A stretch of 64,000 nucleotides of DNA from Spinacia oleracea (lineage: Eukaryota > Streptophyta > Magnoliopsida > Caryophyllales > Amaranthaceae): NCBI RefSeq assembly GCF_020520425.1, contig NC_079487.1, positions 133,632,385 through 133,696,384 of the forward strand. The letters are read 5' to 3'. Numbering within the stretch: position 1 is the stretch's first letter; every line of letters starts with the position of its first letter. The notes under the pieces are model-generated. The model saw only the letters and a list, made by a program, of their open reading frames with translations, did not search any database and had not been told where the DNA came from. The translations under genes and the position numbers were made by a program. This document shows positions 12,121-24,897 of the stretch, in pieces.

Positions 12121-13507
12121 GGACCGGGTCTGGGTCCAAAAATATTGGAACCAGACCCAAACCTGTTTATTAACAAGTGGACCTAGATCCGCCCCAGATC
12201 CAATGGGTCTATCAAAATTGGACCAATGGGGCGGGTCCAACAGGGTCTGAGTCGGGTCTTACACCCATGCCAATCCCTAGGTGTAGGGATGAAATCTCAC
12301 CCGGCTCATTTGAGAGATTTTCCTTATCTCCCCTGAAATTCATGGCAAGTAATTTATATGGTCAAAAGAATCTGTTGGAATTGCACTCCACTTGCAGTGA
12401 AGAAGACTTAAACTAGAAAACTTTCACTTTTACACTATCATTCCACGACCGTGAATCGAAAAGATGAATTATAACATGAAAATGGTACAATTTTGGTATA
12501 ACTTAGCAATGTAGGTGGCGAATTGCGATCCCATTCCCAGTCTCATACTAGTGAATCAGGTAACAGTGGTTAGGTCTTGAACACAATCTTCCGCCCCATA
12601 ATCCGATTACCCAAAGAAAATATACAATTTGCCGGATTTGAACTCACCTGACCCGAAATCACCAGATTAGACATGTTAACATGATTAAATGTCTTGTTTC
12701 TTGACGGGGTTCATTGTAAATCCAATCTGCTACTCTATTTCCGGAGATTAAATGAGGAAAAATTGAGAGTGGGCCTAGAAAGAGGTGAATTAGGCTAACT
12801 TCCCATGTTGAAGCATCCTGTCCTTATTATTATTGTCATGTGCTTCATGGTTGGCATGTCTGCTTACCAAGTTTTTGTTGTAGTATTATTATAGTCCATA
12901 ATTAGTATTTAATTAATCATTTGAAGCTTTAAGCTTTCCAAGTTTCCTGCTGTTTTTGTGAAATATAAAAGAATGTTGTTGGGGAAAGATTCAGTGGGCA
13001 GGAGTATTTTATTGTTAGTAGCATTTTTATTATATCACGCTCTTGGAATTTTGTATGAGTTGCATATTAAAAACTGGCATTATTTTATTCAATCTACGGC
13101 AAAATCTTGTATGAGATGGATGGTAGTAACTTGTCCGATTAGGAGGCGGAGAGACCAATACCTGATATCTCACTAAACGACAAAATAGAGATAAGACAAA
13201 AATTAAAGCAGGTGTCATTTTTCAAAGAACAAATGCCATTTTGGAAAAGTTGATGTCATTTTTAAAAAATGGATGCCAATTAAAATAAAATAAAATAATT
13301 TGTCCTTTAGCGTTTGTCTTATCCCTATTTTGTCATTTAGTTGGTGGTATGTATTTGTGAAAATAAATATCAGATATTGATTTATATTTCCTCTCCGATT
13401 AAGGTGTTCTTTCATTTTAATATAGTAGTAAGATACAACCGTTTGTATGACAAAACTCGATACTGCGTCATCTTTTGTACTCGTTTCCATTAATAATAAT
13501 AATTAAT

Positions 13508-13539
<32 letters not shown>

Positions 13540-14347
13540 ATCATAATGGCATATTCGAAAGTTGTTCGTTTATATGGTTGAGACATTTCTGTTGTGTGAA
13601 GGATTAATATCAGAAAATCACATGGAACACTAATTTTGAATGAATGATAAAAATTGATCAAAGATGTCGCAATTGCGTTGGATTTACCCGGTGGAAGAGA
13701 ATTAAAATAGATGGGCATCACTATTTCACAGATTAAATGTGTGCTTGTCGTTGTTTGGCGTGCCCCTTGCCCCCTTGCCTTTTCGACTTCAATTGCTTTG
13801 GTGGGGGTGGGGGTGGGGGTGGGGTGAAACTAATTGATGGGTCATGTGATGGACTTTCACTCTTTTTCAAACCTCGATGTTTCCGTTATGTTCACGTCAC
13901 ATTAATTGTTGAGGCATATTTTGAGCCGAGTCGAGCAGAATCGAGCCTAAATTGTGTCCGAGTCGAGTTGTACTACCAACGTAGTGAGTTGTATTGTAGT
14001 ATCGTCTTTGGTCACTTAGGTTCCTCGTAAAATTATGACCCACCCCATGTCTTTTAACATACCAATGTCTATAGGGAGTTTTAATAGGACTTTCAGCACA
14101 AGACCTCGGGTTTTAGGGGCGCAAAAAAAAAATTTGTGTTAATAGTTAATCGTTTAAATAGAACATACTTAATTTGTTTGTGGATCAGTGTCACAACATT
14201 TTCTTAATATTTCATAGGTTAGATCATATCCAATATATTTTTCTTTTTTTTGCTTTTTAGTGTTACAAATCATTTTATTAAAAAAAGACCTCCACATTTG
14301 AAAAAGAAGAATAGGGCCTTCGAATTCTCGGAGACGGTCCTATTTTA
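12121..14347. other. intergenic with repeat debris and an (AAT)n microsatellite
   Basis: 12121-12290 is rich in GGGTCTGGGTCC-type words and ends near CCCTAGGTGTAGGGATG, probably a degraded hAT-like element. 13491-13545 is an (AAT)n simple repeat. 13798-13824 is a G-rich GGTGGGG repeat. No gene recognised. Confidence 0.5.
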
Positions 14348-14713
14348 GAGCATCAATTATAGGGAGCTCTTAGCCCCCTCTTAAGGAAAGAGAAAATATA
14401 AGAGGTAACTCTTAATAAATAAGAGCTAACTCTTAGCCCCCTCTTATTTAGAGGTTGATTAAGACATCCTCTAAATAAGAGGTAGCTCTTAGAAATAAGA
14501 GTGGGTGATGTGGAAGAATGTGGTGTATTTAGGTTGCTTTTTCTATTAAAAATAATATTAAAAATATTAAAAAATAATATAAGAGGTAGTGTTAAAAGTT
14601 AGTCTATTTCTTGGTGTTTTTAGTAGCTAACTCTTGTTAAGAGTTGGTAATGAGGTGTACAAGGAGAGAGACTAAGAGAGGGCAAATTAAGAGTGAGCCT
14701 ACAATTGATGCTC
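14348..14713. mobile_element. Tourist-like (PIF/Harbinger) MITE
   Basis: Starts GAGCATCAATTATAGGGAG and ends with the inverse (CCTACAATTGATGCTC), flanked by TTA on both sides, the 3-bp target duplication of PIF/Harbinger elements. The 366-bp interior repeats AAGAG(C/G)TAACTCTTA blocks that can fold on themselves. No coding capacity. Confidence 0.75.
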
Positions 14714-14916
14714 TTAGCATATCAACGACTCGACGAGGTAGGAACCGCCCCTTTCCTTATATTGGCCCGACTTTCTCTTCACAATGAATTAAATGACGAG
14801 TCTTTAAATTGTTTTGTCTTTTTGGGTGTGTTATTTCACATCGATTTATGTACCGTGTTTTTAGTTCAGCTACTTGAAAAATAGGTGACTCGCATTGACT
14901 AAGTTACATACTTCGT

Positions 14917-15037
14917 ATTTTTTTTTTATACGAATGAGTCATAAGGGCAATGTAAATTACAAATAGGAGGCGGGGGAATTCGAATCTGAGACCTACCGTA
15001 AGCAGACGATCAGTCTTAACCACTAGGCCAAGACATC
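14917..15037 (-). mobile_element. tRNA-derived SINE, second family, minus strand
   Basis: Read on the minus strand: TGGCCTAGTGGTTAAGAC (box A) and CAGATTCGAATTCC (box B), then a body ending CTCATTCGTAT followed by an A tract (T tract at 14919-14928 on the plus strand). Same body as 38091-38201. Confidence 0.7.
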
Positions 15038-17216
15038 ATTGATAAGTTATATAGTTATTGTAGCAGTTGTATTATCGCTTGCAATCTTTAAATCGTAACA
15101 TTTGTGGTTTTCCTAATAGTGGGAAAATAATATCTTGCTGCCATGTAGAGATGGTCATTGAGTCTGCTCTGACCCCACCCACCCTAATACAACTCTTAAT
15201 GGGTCACGTGGGTCAAACCTATTTACGACCCATGATTAACCCGATCAACTCGAATATTTTATTGGTGTACCGTGTGTCGAGTTTTTCCAACACAACCCAT
15301 TTCAACCCACCCCATAAAACCCGACACAACCCACCACAGCACACCCGATCCATCCTATCCAACACATGAACCCAACCCACCTAACCCTATGACACACATG
15401 ACTTGTCTTCCTAGTTTAAACAATTTTTTATATTTAAAATGCTAATAAATTTTAATTTTATTGTTTAAATTTTTATTGACCACATTTATAAGAGTATGTG
15501 AACAACATAAAGTTCATGTAAAATTTATTACTTTTTGACACTTAAATTATCGTCGAAATCCACCTGACCCAAATAAGCTCTTTAAACTCGTCTAAACCCA
15601 TCAGAGCTAGTCACACTAAGCCTCAAAACCTGTCGTTACCCACCAAACACATCGGATCCACTTGACCCGCACAACCCACCACGACCCATCTTGTATTGTG
15701 TCAATTTTTTGACACAATTCACGGTTCGACCCACCCTAAATTAACCGAGACGGGTCGTGTTTCAATTATCCCTGATCCACGATCCACCAAACCCACCCAT
15801 GATCCACTCAACCCGCCACGTTGGCCATCTCTTCTACCATGTAAAACGATAAGCCTAACAACCCCACTCCTTATGCACACACTCTCACAAGTCACAAGTA
15901 CACAACGGGCCTCCGGGGTCGGGTCCACCCCTTAAACCGAATATGGTTCCAGGGGTCTGAGTGATGGGCTGAGAAGTGTTTGTTGTATGTACTAGGCTTG
16001 CCACGGAGATTGGGCCAGCTGCACATTAAAATCCATTTAACCCAATAAAATTAAACCATCAAAAGTTGAAAACTATAGTACATGTAAACTTGTAATAATA
16101 AAATAGAAAAAAAAAAAAAAATTCACAATTTTTCTCATAATTGATATTTGTATTTAGTCAATCACATTTTATTTTATAATTAAAGTGACACATTTATGGT
16201 ACACAAATTTCTTGACGGGAGATTTTAATCCGGTAATTTATAAAACTAGTAAAACATAGGTAAAATGATTTTGTGAATCACACACAAAGAATAATCAAAA
16301 TAATCAAAATACAGAGAGAGCATGATTGATGAAGCTTCCATTCATAGCAAAGATAAAATCATCAAGGAAAGATGTGGGTGGAAAATGACAAGTTGACAAG
16401 TGTTTCAATGGATATTATTGAGAGTTTTAATTTTGTGGATATTAGTCGATATTCTTGCTCAACTATTTTTGGTAATTTTATGGTTCATGAACACTACGCT
16501 TAAATTAATTCCACGAATATTTCTTTGATGGTTGGTATAATTTTTTCAAAAACGAACCATCAAATTTGTGTTTCTTTTACCCTCTTATGATTTCATGTGT
16601 GTAACGTTTCAGTAACGAAAATATTATAGAGAAATATTATAGACGTAATATGATCTAAGATCTTGAAAAGTCGTATTACTTGTTTAAAATTTTAATCAAT
16701 TGATTTAGTTGTCATTTTTCGTACCCCTATTATTAGAGAAAAATTAATATTATTCGATAAATCATGCTTTTGGACTAATGCTTAATATTTTTCTCTCTGC
16801 TCTGTAGTCTTTACAAAATTGTCGGGTCTTATATACTCCATACAACGTTAGTAGTTTTCCCAAATTAAAAATTTATTTTACCCATTTCGATATGTACATT
16901 ACTTATTGATTTCTATTGTAAATATCGTGAAAAGGAAACATCTTTATTTCCCCGGATTTGCTTCTGATTCTTTGTGGATTTCTCCCATTAGGATCACATC
17001 GAATCATATCCCTGCTCAAGGTGTTTTAAAAGAGAAAAATAAATAAATTTCTAGTTGAACTTAATTATATTCATGGAATTTTTAATTTTGTTTTGGGTAA
17101 GAAAAATGGAACCATACATCGTCTATTTAAAGTTAGTCTGTCCCAACTACGTATGTCAATATTTAAGCCATGTTCTTATAAGTATAACGCTGCTGATGAA
17201 GTTTGACATTATGACA
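15038..17216. other. intergenic; Pro/His-codon-like CCCACC-rich repeat debris
   Basis: 15146-15940 starts TAGAGATGGTCATTG and is dense in ACCCAACCCACC words, like the interior of the hAT element at 43724-44351, but no right end or target duplication was found. The rest (15.95-17.2 kb) is AT-rich without recognisable genes. Confidence 0.4.
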
Positions 17217-17905
17217 TCTGGGAAGCACGGACACACCATCGGGCTGCCGTGTCCCCTGTCCGACACGTATTGGACACCGACACGCCTTGGACACGCGGAT
17301 ATATGTGTCCAACACGCGAAATCACGTGTCCGATTATTTTTGAAAAATTAGGACACGAGACACACGACTGGATACACGATGGACACGTCTTGAACACTTA
17401 TTTCAATATTAATTAATATTTCAGATTGCTATCTCTTTTTTACAATTCCCTCGAATGTCTCCTGAGCAATCAACAACCTTCATAAACATAGACCAGATTT
17501 ACAAGCCACCATGACATTAATTACGGTCTCCTTTGTGGTTACTCCAGCTCCATCCATTATGTGAATATGATCTTATGTTTATGAAGGCTTGATGTTCATT
17601 CATAACAATCTTCGTCTACTTTTTAGGAGTGATATTTATTACAAGGGAATTAAAAAAATGAGGGATGTGAGAGGAGATGATTATCGTGTCATTTTATGTA
17701 GTATAGTTCTATTTTCTTATTTGAACGTCGTTGATAAATTTAATTACTTTTTGCATATTATTTTATTAATTATTTTAATTTTCTTTGATATATTATATTA
17801 TTTGAATATTATTTTTTCCCGTGTCCCCGTGTCCGTCATTTTTAAGATAGTGTATCTCCGTACCCGTATTGTGTCCGTGTCCATGTCCGTATCCGTTTTG
17901 ATGCA
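17217..17905. mobile_element. foldback-like element with GGACACG repeats
   Basis: Both ends consist of many short copies of GGACACG or CGTGTCC (17226-17395 and 17817-17895) in inverted orientation around an AT-rich core. TATGACATC precedes and TATGACATT follows (about 17209-17217 and 17912-17920), a possible 9-bp target duplication with one mismatch, which would fit a Mutator-like or foldback element. Borders are approximate. Confidence 0.5.
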
Positions 17906-19059
17906 ACCTAGTATGACATTTGAATCACAAGGTGAGTTTCCTACTGGCTCCATCAACTTGTGATAGATTAATTAATGCATTTGAACACTTGCAACAAGCC
18001 GGCCAATAAGCCAACAACACATGATCGACATAAAGAAATAAAATATACTCCGAGGATAATACACTACAAATAGTACGCACGACTAAGTATAATACAAACA
18101 AATGAGTGTCATTTCGCTCAAAAAAAAAGCTCGCTAAGTGGAGTTGGCCGATGTGGTCTAATCAAACGAAAAAAACTACAAAGGTAATTGAAAATGATGA
18201 TGATTTGCACAAAGTTTTGAATAGTACTACGAAATATGCAAATTAAAGGTGATTCAAAATAATAGAACAATACTCATATACTACTATAGAAGTATATATT
18301 AACGGTGTAAAGTAAGCAAACTTTATATTAAAACGTGCATTTTTCTACCAAAATTGTTGACAAAATTTAAAGTAGATTCAAGATGGGGCAAAAGAGCAGT
18401 ACTACGTACTTAGTAATTAAGAAGGTAACATATCGAGTAAAGTTATATGATAATACGATCCTCTAAAATAACTGTGTTATATCCTCAACACTAAATGATA
18501 CAACGTTAAATGAGGGGTACATCGTACACATAAGGCTAGTAGGTACATATAACCGAGTAAATAACATATGCGCACCGTGCTCCAGAAATGATTTTTTTAA
18601 AATAAACATGATTTGTATAAATAACTAGCTAATTTTAGATTTTTCGTATAGTCTATATATGGAGTATATCTTGTACGTAATACTAAATAACTATTAACAA
18701 CGTACTATTTTAACAACTCCGCTAAAATAAAAAAAACCAATGCAACCAAAAACTAACACTGATACCAAACGAGCCATTTGAAAATGATTTCCTCGCCTAA
18801 CCATGGTAATTAAAGTAGCTAGGTTAACCTCAAAATCAACTGTTTTTTTTTGCCATCATTTACTTTTTAGCTAGGTTACTTTTTAGGTGAAAGTATATTT
18901 CCATACCCAGATAAAATAAGCCAAAGGGTATTTGATTCCCTAGCTTTCAGTCATTCATCAATTAACAGAAACCACATACAATTAACCAAGTATTATAAAT
19001 ATAGGTCATTATCTTAGTAAATTAACATACAATAACTTGAGCTTAGTAATTAATAAATA
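17906..19059. other. intergenic and promoter of the first small gene
   Basis: AT-rich with no gene. Near its 3' end it contains TTTGATTCCCT (18931-18941) and TATAAATATAG (18995-19005), which I read as the upstream word and TATA box of the small gene that follows. Confidence 0.5.
18930..18943 (+). promoter_or_regulatory. type A upstream word, gene A1
   Basis: ATTTGATTCCCTAG lies 117-130 bp before the start codon. It matches the core of the GATTCC-containing word found upstream of the other type A genes. Confidence 0.45.
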
Positions 19060-19335
19060 ATGATGAAGTTTTCAAAATCAAATTACAATTACAAAAACAA
19101 CAACATTTATAGCTTAGATGAACGTGAGAGTTACTTCTCTTACATACTTTCCCCTTTTAGAAAGAAAAACCATTCAAAAAAACCATTAGAGGATACCAAG
19201 ATGGAAATCACCATTAAACATGGTGATCATAAGAAATGTGAAGGGGATATCAACTATGAGGCCGAGATGTTTATTCGACGTAAGCGTAAGATGCTTGAGC
19301 TTAGCAAGACGATGGTGCCCATAATTACTGAGTAA
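19060..19335 (+). CDS. small DUF761-like protein, type A, copy 1
   Basis: Intronless 91-aa frame; the first of two adjacent ATGs is taken as start. Residues 20-33 (DERESYFSYILSPF) and 62-85 (GDINYEAEMFIRRKRK..LSKTM) are the two motifs shared by nine genes in this window. The C-terminal acidic block followed by a basic run resembles DUF761 (PF05553, cotton-fibre expressed proteins), a plant family of unknown function. The linker is Lys-rich with no membrane segment or signal peptide, so a cytosolic or nuclear protein is likely. It lies alone, 17 kb from the next copy, with a TATA box about 60 bp upstream. Conservation of both motifs across paralogues argues that it is a real gene. Confidence 0.8.
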   Translation: MMKFSKSNYNYKNNNIYSLDERESYFSYILSPFRKKNHSKKPLEDTKMEITIKHGDHKKCEGDINYEAEMFIRRKRKMLELSKTMVPIITE

Positions 19336-20518
19336 CAATACTATAAGCATGCATGCATCTAGCTTATTATTAGCTAGCTAGTTACTTTAAGTATATATAT
19401 ACTTCGTACTTAATTATATGTGTTTGTGATAATAATAAGGTAGGCCTTGAGCTTCCCAATCTACGAGTTCCTAATTATTTGCTTACTATGTAAGGCTCGT
19501 TATGCTACCTTTTACGAAACTATAAGTCTAGCTAGTAGTGAAGTTTATGTTCTATTTACTCCATTAATAACTAAGGAATTGAATGATCTCTAATCAAACA
19601 ACATCCTAACATTACCTTTTTTTATTTTAATTATAACAACTAGTTTTTGTTGGAAATCATAGTGATAATACAAAAGAAAATGAGTGGGAAATGAGAAAAT
19701 GTGGGAATATGGAAAGTCCCACATGGGAAAAACACAAACCACATTCAATGTTTATATTTGGGGACTTGAGGGAATCATTTGTTTAAGAAAGCATGTGAGT
19801 GCATGGGTGGACACACAACACACGCGCGCGGGCCGGGCCATGGGCCTTGGCGAATGCGGTCCGCTGGCGTGGGGTGAGTTTTGTGGTCCGTGATAAATGT
19901 TTAGTTCGTATATACGTATCATCCAGCTAAGTTGTTCCAATTATTTATTTAACTAATAATTAACTATGAGACCATGCTCGATAGTAGTAAAGCAATATAT
20001 TATAAAATTAAATGTACTCTAATGCACTAATTTTGAGCATTACATTCAAGGAATATGTCGTATTATCAATAATCTGATTGTACTTAATTAATACTTCGTA
20101 CGTGGTAGGAAATAACTAATAAGCTTCACTTGTGTTTAAGTCACGAATTAACTCATGAGTCTATAAATTAAACATATAGGCGGTAGTCCTGATTACTGAT
20201 TAGCCATGCGCACATATAACATATTGACGATATTATCTAAGGTATTGTGAGTTGTGACGTACACTTTAACTTTGAGACCCACGTATATATGTGGTACGTG
20301 TGTGAACATTACCATTGAGTGATAATAATAACATTAATTTTAACAGGATATAACGTTATGAGACCAATTACTGGTCCATAGAAACATATAATAAACTCAT
20401 AATTAATTTAAACATCAACCTGCACTCTCATAAAAATAGCTTTTTGACTCGTGCAACGAAACACAAACTACAAACAAAATAAAAGCACACAAATATATAA
20501 GTCGCCTCCGGAATAAGT
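19336..20518. other. intergenic between small gene A1 and the BURP gene
   Basis: No gene recognised. 19670-19890 contains GTCCCACATGGG-type words and a GC-rich patch (GGGCCGGGCCATGGGCC) that looks like a fragment of an LTR, but ends are not visible. 3' ends of two convergent genes fall here. Confidence 0.4.
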
Positions 20519-22042
20519 TTAGTTCTCTCCGACAACCCAAAGCACACTCTTCTGGTTGAGAAAATGGCAAACCGGCGTTCCCGGAGCAACCTTCAAAGCG
20601 ACGAGCGCAGGAAAGAGAGGGTCCCACTCAGAGGTGTCCATGTGGCACGCGGTGGCGGCTTCAATCCTAGTCATCTTGTCACGTACTCCCTCTAGGGTAA
20701 CCATGTACGCCACCGTGGCAACACGTTGATGGCAAAGGAAAACCGCAAACGGAAATTGTGCTTTGTGGCAACTAACCGTAGAATTAACAACCCTTGAATT
20801 TGATAGCCTCTTTACTTTTACTATACGAAAGGGTTGCAAATTACCATTATTACCCTTGAAATATTTATCTTGAATTGTTGTTGAATATGCTCGAATAACA
20901 CCGTGTTTGGTTGATTGTACAAAATCAACCATGCTTTCTAGTGACGTGACACATACGTTATCGTCGTTGGCGGCGTACTCACATAATTCCACCGTGTGTT
21001 TAATCACTCCGGTGGCCGGAGAGTTTGGGGTGATTGAAAATCGAGAGAGAATACTCGGTAAATTGGTGGATTTTAGGGTTGGAAATTGTTCAATAATGGT
21101 CCTTGGTAAGAAATGACCGTTGTTGGAGTGGAGGTTTGGGAAACGGGGATATAATAATACTCGATTGTTGTTGTTAGAAAGATCACTCTCTAGGAAATGC
21201 AATGAAGTAATGGAGTCCATTTTCGTCGTTTTTGGTGGCCTTTTCGACGCATGGCATCTGATAATGTTGACATCTTCTGATATATTAAGATTGTTCTTCA
21301 CAAACTGATGAGAGGATGATGATGATGAAGTGCTTTCGCCTTCTGCCACCAATATAAAAGTGAAGGAGTCAAGATTTGAACCTTGAATCTCCAACTACCT
21401 CTATTTTAAATGTAAAATAACCACTTGATCGCTATATGAAACATGTGTTGTTATTGTACATATTCGGAGTAATATTCAAACATATCATGGGGGCCATGGC
21501 CCCCGCCAGCCCCCCTAATTCCGCCCCTAGTATTGATCATACACATTATTAATAATTGTTAGATTAGGCTCCGTTCTAATTAACTTATTTTATCTGAAAA
21601 TAAATTTATTTGTGTGTGAAAATGTATGAAAAATCTTACTCCATTTTTATTGAACTTATATTATCTGAATTTATCTGAACTTAACTAAGCTTATTTGAAC
21701 TTATTTTGTCTGAAATAATTCAAACTAAGTTGAACAGAATAGAGCCTTAGCCAATTAATTAAGTTGCAAATAATGTCAACTAGAGCGGTTCAATGGGCCA
21801 GGCCGAAACTAGGTTGGACCGGGTTGTACAAGAATTTGTAGTGGTCCAAGTCGGGCCCTTTGAGCCCGTTTCAGCCCAGCCCATTTTTATTGTGAAGTTG
21901 TCAACTAATATCGTATACGGTAGTAGTACAACTCACCTTTAGAAGGAAGGTAGTCCTTAATCGACCGTGGCATGAAAACACCTTGCAAATGGGAATTCCA
22001 ATAGGTAGTTAAGCTTGTGCTTGCGGCTTGTCTACTAGCCAT
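20519..22042 (-). CDS. BURP-domain protein
   Basis: Two exons on the minus strand: 22042-21937 and 21342-20519, joined in phase 1 across a GTGAGT donor and GGTGGCAG acceptor, giving 309 aa. Exon 1 (MASRQAAS..TTYWNSHLQGVFMP..IKDYLP) is the short conserved segment before the domain in BURP proteins. Exon 2 holds the domain: it opens with LHFLESDL and ends with the hallmark histidine-cysteine pattern CH-X10-CH-X27-CH-X24-CH. BURP proteins (RD22, PG1beta, USP types) are plant-specific, usually secreted or cell-wall proteins. No signal peptide is encoded by this model, which is odd. The frame stays open upstream as GTA codons to a TTTTGTAG acceptor-like site at 22058, so a signal-peptide exon further upstream is likely. 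Confidence 0.85.
21567..21746. mobile_element. small MITE in the BURP intron
   Basis: Starts GGCTCCGTTCTAA and ends with the near-inverse AACAGAATAGAGCC, flanked by TTA on both sides. 180 bp, with repeated ATTTATCTGAACTTA-like words. Target size suggests PIF/Harbinger. It lies wholly within the single intron (21343-21936) and does not touch the splice sites. Confidence 0.65.
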
Positions 22043-22057
22043 CACTACTACTACTAC

Positions 22058-24064
22058 CTACAAAAGAACGTGAACGTGCGTGTTAGAAACGTTGCAATTA
22101 AAATAGAGTGTAGGAAGTATCAAGAACGGAGAAGTACAAAACATTGCATCCATATAGAACAGAAAAACTTGTTAAAACCAAAAAAATCTCCCCTAGCTAC
22201 TTAGTTAACACAATTAATTTATATACAGAGTATTTAATAAGGTAAGAAGTAAAAACTAAAAAAACTCTCCTCACGAGGGGAACTGATCCTAAGTATGTTA
22301 TACATATATAGTCACTATACTATAATGTTAAATTTAAACTAAAGGTTAGTATACAATATGTTATACGTTCAAATCTCCTTCCCCTGGCCCAATACTGATT
22401 TACCGCTTACAGAGAGTACATAGTTCTAGCTAGTTCTAGGAATAAAGTAGGATTCAAAGCGTTGTGTTACATACTAGATAAAGAAAACAAGGTAGCTTCA
22501 TACTGATCATAAAAGGGAAGATTTAGAACTATTTTGAGGGGTAGAAATTAAAGGACAATATATAGAGAGAGAGAAATTAAAAACAAGCAATTTAGAATTT
22601 GTGTGCATAATCTACAAAGGAGGACGGATGCATGGTATTACTATATATTTATATATATAAATATATAATAATAATAATAATAAATAAATATATATATATA
22701 TATATATATATAGTCATATAGAATAATAGTACTACTAGTGGTATTCAATTATTGTAGAACCAAAATTAATAATTGGACCAAGCTTAGGAAGGTGAAGATA
22801 ATATAATGCATTATTATTGCAACTTGAATTAGTTTCATACGTTGTAGTCAACTTTCTTGTGTCGGCACTCGGCGGTACACTCATATAGTCATATGTAGGA
22901 CCTTTACTTACTAAACTGGTGGTCTATTTAGAATGAGTCAATGAGACAATATATATAAATAGAGATAATGACTTACAAAAGTTCTTGCACATATGAAGTG
23001 CATAATAATTTTTATTTTTCATTGGGATAACTTTTACCTCTTTTTTGTATATTTTACCTACTTTTTTTTTATAATTTTTATATTAAAAAAAATGTTGATG
23101 GATAAACATTCTAAAGGTTAAATGTTGATGGATAAACATTATTAGTGATTTTAAAGGAGTATTTTTTATTAAAATGAAAAAAATAGATCATTAAAAATTA
23201 GATAATCTTTACATATATCGGGTAAATAAGAATTTTTTTAATGATTAATGATCGTAATATTGTGAAATCTATTTCCATTTTATATGAGATCATCATAATA
23301 AACATATAAAGATCGTAAACTTGTACAATTTTCCTACCTAAACTATCTTATAAAATCGAGTTTTTTTTTTTTATAAACTACCTTAGTAAGATGTTGTAAT
23401 AAAATATATTATAAAAAGTTTATGTTGTAAGATACTACATGTTGGCCCTTTTGGTCGGATTATGAACAATGATCGTTTCATACGTTACGATCCAACGTCG
23501 TACGATACGATTGTTCGTTTTGCCTATCTTACGAATATACGCAACACGATATACGATTCCGATCCAACGTCTTATCGTATAATTATTTCTGAACTAATTT
23601 CCCTAAAGCCATTAAATGAATTTTCGATTCATTTAATCCGGCGATCTGTTTTATGTCATTGGTGTGACCTTGTAGGTTCAGTCAAGAGTAGGCTGTGAGC
23701 CTAATAAGGTTTATAACTCACTGATTGGAAATATTGCTCCAACTAGCTGTTCCGATCACTTGATCTTACTGAATTGATTATTCGTAATTAATCCGAATAT
23801 TGGTATTAGACTAATGCACCTTGGGTGAATGACACATTTATTTCAGAGAAAGACAAAAATAAATAAATAAATTGAAATGTGCAAACATGTCTTGTTATAA
23901 TTATATAATTATATAAAATAATTCTCTATATATAAATGTAAACACAACACATACAATAGTTATTGCACACATATGGTGTATAATCGGGATAACTTTTACC
24001 CAAATTTTTTTGTAACTTTTAACCAGTTTTTTTGTAATTTTTAATATGTTCTTTTTGACATACC
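22058..24064. other. intergenic; BURP upstream region and repeats
   Basis: Contains the presumed BURP promoter, an (AT)n microsatellite at about 22685-22712, a box B-like SINE relic near 22365-22410, and a partly duplicated AAATGTTGATGGATAAACATT word at 23090-23140. No other gene was recognised. Confidence 0.45.
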
Positions 24065-24415
24065 CACTACAACAAACAGGATCAAAGAGGGTGAAAAAAG
24101 TTGCCCTCTTTGATCAAAATATCGCCCTTTTAACTTTTAAGAGCGAAATAAAAATCGCCCTTAACTCGCCCTGTTAGGTTCGTCCTATTAGCTTTCCACG
24201 GCAACTCCATTTGCTCGCCCTTTTTTTTATCAAACCCAAAGAGGGAAAATAATTTTCGTCTTCTTTGTATGAAAACAAGGAAGGCAACTTAAATTTCGCC
24301 CTCTTTGATTGTTTTTCGCCCTCTAAAATAGTTTAAATAGGGCAATTCTGTTTGCCCTGTTTGTTCAAAATCAAAGAGGGTAACTTGATAAAGTCGCCCT
24401 CTTTATTCTATTTTT
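24065..24415. mobile_element. CACTA-type element fragment with GGGCGA repeats
   Basis: Begins CACTACAACAAACAGG and carries many inverted GAGGGCGA / TCGCCCTC words as sub-terminal repeats. The expected TTGTAGTG right end is not present; the element runs directly into the 3' part of the truncated membrane-protein copy. The same repeat word marks the insert that starts at 55963. Confidence 0.6.
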
Positions 24416-24439
24416 TATTTTTGAAAAAATATTACCAAG

Positions 24440-24796
24440 AAGATCATCTTGGCGCAGGCTACAATGAACGAAGAAAGAAAGTATGAATTCGGAGAAGGGA
24501 CATAGAGTTGAAGAAGATTGTTCGGTAACCTGTGTTGTTTGATCTTGAAAAGTAGTAGTATGGTTGGCGTCGCTAGGGTTGAAATAATTACCGTAGAGAA
24601 AATTGAGGCAAACACAAGTAAAAAGCACGATCCAAAAGTGAATGGATTGAAACCCTAATAAGTAGTAGGCAGTGGAAAGTGAAGCTGCCATAACAAACTT
24701 GAAATATCTAATTTCGGATACCAACGTATCATTATACAAACCACGAATTCGGTATGTTTCAGCCACACAAAAATTCTGGATAGAAAGGCTTAGCTT
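24440..24796 (-). pseudogene. truncated copy of the 251-aa membrane protein
   Basis: The minus-strand frame from about residue SIQNFCVAETYRIRGLYNDT to FILSFFVHCSLRQDD is nearly identical to residues about 138-243 of the intact gene at 28302-29057. The first half of the protein, including its first membrane segments, is missing, and the 3' end is replaced by CACTA sequence. It was therefore copied or broken after the family expanded. The frame itself is still open, so the truncation is recent relative to frame decay. Not expected to make a functional product. Confidence 0.8.
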
Positions 24797-24897
24797 AAAT
24801 TCCCTAGGAGAGTAAAATATACAAATATACAAATATCCTTCTCTTTAAGGAAATATACAAATGGGACCTTAAAAGAAACAAATATACAAATATCCTT

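Noticed and set aside
12177-12416. 79-aa open frame in GGGTCTGGGTCC words
   Set aside because: Repeat-derived composition and no domain; treated as transposon debris.
13491-13545. CRISPR-like or regulatory repeat
   Set aside because: Simple AAT microsatellite.
19684-19893. 69-aa open frame, possible peptide gene
   Set aside because: Composition matches LTR-type sequence and there is no conserved motif.
24371-24439. C-terminal extension of the truncated membrane protein
   Set aside because: These codons come from inserted CACTA sequence, not the gene.
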